5,847 nt of DNA from Lachnospiraceae bacterium (GTDB taxonomy: Bacteria > Bacillota > Clostridia > Lachnospirales > Lachnospiraceae). Made by a program: the position numbers and the translations under genes. Positions 4,388 through 5,847 of this stretch are shown here, one piece after another. The notes beneath the pieces are model-generated. The model saw only the letters and a program-made list of their open reading frames with translations. It was not told where the DNA came from and did not search any database. The stretch is taken from positions 1 to 5,847 of the forward strand of contig JAEDOO010000116.1 in assembly GCA_016301965.1 (NCBI GenBank), in the 5' to 3' direction. Position 1 is the first letter of the stretch. Every line of letters begins with the position of its first letter.

Positions 4388-5695
4388 ATGACAATAAGAC
4401 AACAAATACAGGCGGCCGAAGAGGCCGCCTGGTTAAATCCTGAGAAAATCAAGGTCGCAGAAAGAGAAAAAGTGTGCGGTCACGGTTTTGTGGAAGTTAA
4501 AGCAGCCCAGAATCGATTTATGCGATTCCTTCCGTTTATTCGCCGCCGATTTCCGGAGACGGAGGACAGAAAAGGTGTAATAGAGTCACGGCTTCTGGAT
4601 ATACCGGAAATGACAGCATGGTTGAAAGAGAACGGTGCATGTGTCAGTGGTCGTATTCTGTTAAAAGATGATGCGCACCTGCCGGTGGCAGGTTCCGTAA
4701 AAGCCAGAGGCGGTATTCATGAAGTGTTAAAAATAGCAGAGCAGCTGGCTTTCAAGGCAAAGATCCTTCATCCCACCGACAAATATGACAAACTGGACAG
4801 CGAAGAATTCCGTCAGTTTTACGGTCAGTACACCATCCAGGTAGGATCCACAGGCAATCTGGGATTAAGTATAGGTATCATGGGTGTCAGTCTGGGCTTC
4901 CATGTGATCGTGCACATGTCCCGGGAAGCAAAAGAGTGGAAAAAAGAATTGCTCAGAGAAAAAGGCGTTACCGTTCTGGAATACGACGGTGATTACAGCC
5001 ATGCCGTTGCAGAAGGCAGAAAAAATTCCGCAAATGATCCCAACAGCTTTTTTATCGATGATGAAAACTCCGAGGATCTTTTCTTCGGCTATGCCACCGC
5101 AGGCATGCGGCTGAAAATGCAGCTGTATAAAGCCGGTGTGAGCGTAGACAGTGATCATCCTCTGTTCGTCTATCTCCCCTGCGGTGTAGGCGGAGCTCCC
5201 GGCGGCATCACCTATGGCCTCAAACAGATGTTTGGCGATGACGTGCACTGCTTCTTTGTGGAGCCGGTACAGGATCCCTGCATGCTGCTGGGAATGGCAA
5301 GCGGTAAATACGAAGAAATCAGTGTAGAAGAGATAGGCCTTGGCGGGCACACAGCAGCAGACGGGCTGGCCGTAGGCTGCCCTTCCGCTTTCGTCAGCAA
5401 AATGATGCGCCCCCTGCTGTCCGGCTGTTTTACGGTAAAAGATGAACACCTGCTTACCTGGATGAGGATCATGTACGAAAAAGAACACCTTTTTCTCGAA
5501 CCATCCGCCTGCGCCGGCTTCCAGGGCCTTACCCAGATCGAAAACCCCGACAGCGTGTGCCGCAATTACCTGGAAAACAATCACCTGACCGACAAAATGG
5601 CCAACGCCACCCACATCGTCTGGGCAACCGGAGGAGGACTCGTACCACCCACCGAACAAACCCGTCTTCTCTCCGCCTCTGAAGAACCAGTATAA
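4388..5695 (+). CDS. dsdA: D-serine ammonia-lyase (D-serine dehydratase)
   Basis: A 435-aa PLP enzyme that converts D-serine to pyruvate and ammonia, used for D-serine detoxification or as a carbon and nitrogen source. It matches E. coli DsdA (442 aa) along its length. LLKDDAHLPVAGSVKARGG (91-109) holds the PLP Schiff-base Lys105. VGSTGNLGLSIGIMG (152-166) includes the substrate/cofactor loop. FFIDDENSEDLFFGY (221-235), the Gly-rich phosphate-binding CGVGGAPGG (265-273), TAADGLAVG (322-330) and the C-terminal VWATGGGLVP (411-420) are all present. The start aligns with the family's N-terminal region (AWLNP, 14-18), but its RBS is weak (AGG 7 nt before ATG), unlike the strong sites of the other four genes. 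No dsdC-type regulator or dsdX-type transporter is adjacent. It lies 66 bp after galE and may be read through from it. The late part of the gene is richer in C-ending codons than the start. Confidence 0.97.
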   Translation: MTIRQQIQAAEEAAWLNPEKIKVAEREKVCGHGFVEVKAAQNRFMRFLPFIRRRFPETEDRKGVIESRLLDIPEMTAWLKENGACVSGRILLKDDAHLPVAGSVKARGGIHEVLKIAEQLAFKAKILHPTDKYDKLDSEEFRQFYGQYTIQVGSTGNLGLSIGIMGVSLGFHVIVHMSREAKEWKKELLREKGVTVLEYDGDYSHAVAEGRKNSANDPNSFFIDDENSEDLFFGYATAGMRLKMQLYKAGVSVDSDHPLFVYLPCGVGGAPGGITYGLKQMFGDDVHCFFVEPVQDPCMLLGMASGKYEEISVEEIGLGGHTAADGLAVGCPSAFVSKMMRPLLSGCFTVKDEHLLTWMRIMYEKEHLFLEPSACAGFQGLTQIENPDSVCRNYLENNHLTDKMANATHIVWATGGGLVPPTEQTRLLSASEEPV

Positions 5696-5737
5696 AAAAT
5701 CAGGCCGGGGTATGCCGCGCAAGCGGCTCCCGGTCCT
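5694..5737. terminator. GC-rich terminator after dsdA, best oriented for leftward transcription
   Basis: A two-part stem: CCGGG (5705-5709) with CCCGG (5729-5733), extended by AGG/CCT (5702-5704 with 5735-5737, one bulged T); above an internal loop, GCCGC (5714-5718) with GCGGC (5723-5727) capped by a GCAA tetraloop. On the minus strand the stem is followed after 2 nt by six T (5699-5694), a classic terminator for a convergent gene outside the window. On the plus strand only a mixed TTCTCATAT tract follows, so termination of dsdA here may be partial or helped by the hairpin alone. Confidence 0.7.
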
Positions 5738-5847
5738 TCTCATATGTATATGTATTTACAGCGACTTTAGCGAGCACGACTTCGAGACTACAGGCTCGAA
5801 GCGAGCGCAGCAGGAGCGAAAAATACATATACATATGAGAAGGACCG
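5731..5847. repeat. Perfect 27-bp inverted repeat enclosing repeat copy 2
   Basis: The left arm 5731-5757 is the exact reverse complement of the right arm 5821-5847, leaving a 63-bp centre that holds the 54-bp dispersed repeat. The left arm begins inside the 3' half of the dsdA terminator hairpin. The right arm ends at the last base of the window, so its full length is unknown. It could be a small non-autonomous inverted-repeat element, a cruciform or long RNA hairpin after dsdA, or a fold-back assembly artefact at a contig end. Confidence 0.75.
5764..5817. repeat. Dispersed hairpin-forming (REP-like) repeat, copy 2
   Basis: Same 54-bp unit as at 1-54, same orientation. The stem CTTCGAG (5780-5786) pairs with CTCGAAG (5795-5801) around the unchanged loop ACTACAGG. 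T5782-A5799 replaces the C-G pair of the other copy; the third difference is C5811 (T in copy 1), outside the stem. It lies 68 bp after the dsdA stop, in the loop of the 27-bp inverted repeat. Confidence 0.8.

Noticed and set aside
4865..5743. Long antisense frame (292 aa) opposite dsdA
   Set aside because: A shadow of the dsdA codons. The translation has no recognisable domain and the plus-strand gene matches DsdA throughout.
1..5847. CRISPR array
   Set aside because: The only multi-copy unit occurs twice, more than 5 kb apart, with no regular spacers or cas genes.

Overview
The window looks like a stretch of a Firmicutes (Clostridia) chromosome, most likely from a gut Lachnospiraceae-type bacterium. 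This rests on strong AAGGAG-type ribosome binding sites, moderate base composition with AT-rich promoters, an ECF-type vitamin transporter subunit, and a Cys-rich FMN-dependent hydroxy-acid-oxidase homologue of a kind common in clostridia. The genus cannot be fixed from the sequence alone. Five complete protein genes are present. No rRNA, tRNA, CRISPR array or transposase gene was seen.

Left half (minus strand, read right to left): a roughly 300-nt leader precedes a 205-aa ECF transporter S component (1171-1788). This is followed 92 nt later by a 322-aa P1-family (DmpA/ThnT-type) self-cleaving peptidase (110-1078). The two probably form one operon. The leader contains a terminator hairpin that competes with two alternative helices, which is the layout of a riboswitch or attenuator, and I could not match it to a known class. 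ECF S components import vitamins and cofactors, and ThnT of the P1 family hydrolyses a pantetheine amide. Salvage of pantothenate/pantetheine or a related amide is therefore a reasonable but unproven hypothesis.

Right half (plus strand): an extended -10 promoter, divergent from the leader, drives an FMN-dependent alpha-hydroxy-acid-oxidising protein with an N-terminal four-cysteine motif (2214-3230). Then come galE, UDP-glucose 4-epimerase (3302-4321), and dsdA, D-serine ammonia-lyase (4388-5695). Gaps of 71 and 66 bp hold a hairpin and an operator-like palindrome, so these three genes may be read together or separately. Their functions (2-hydroxy-acid chemistry, galactose/UDP-sugar metabolism, D-serine breakdown) do not make an obvious pathway.

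Ends: both ends carry a 54-bp repeat (1-54 and 5764-5817; 51/54 identical). Two of the three differences are a compensatory C-G to T-A change in its hairpin stem. The right copy sits inside a perfect 27-bp inverted repeat that ends exactly at the last base. The window may therefore be a contig bounded by repeats.
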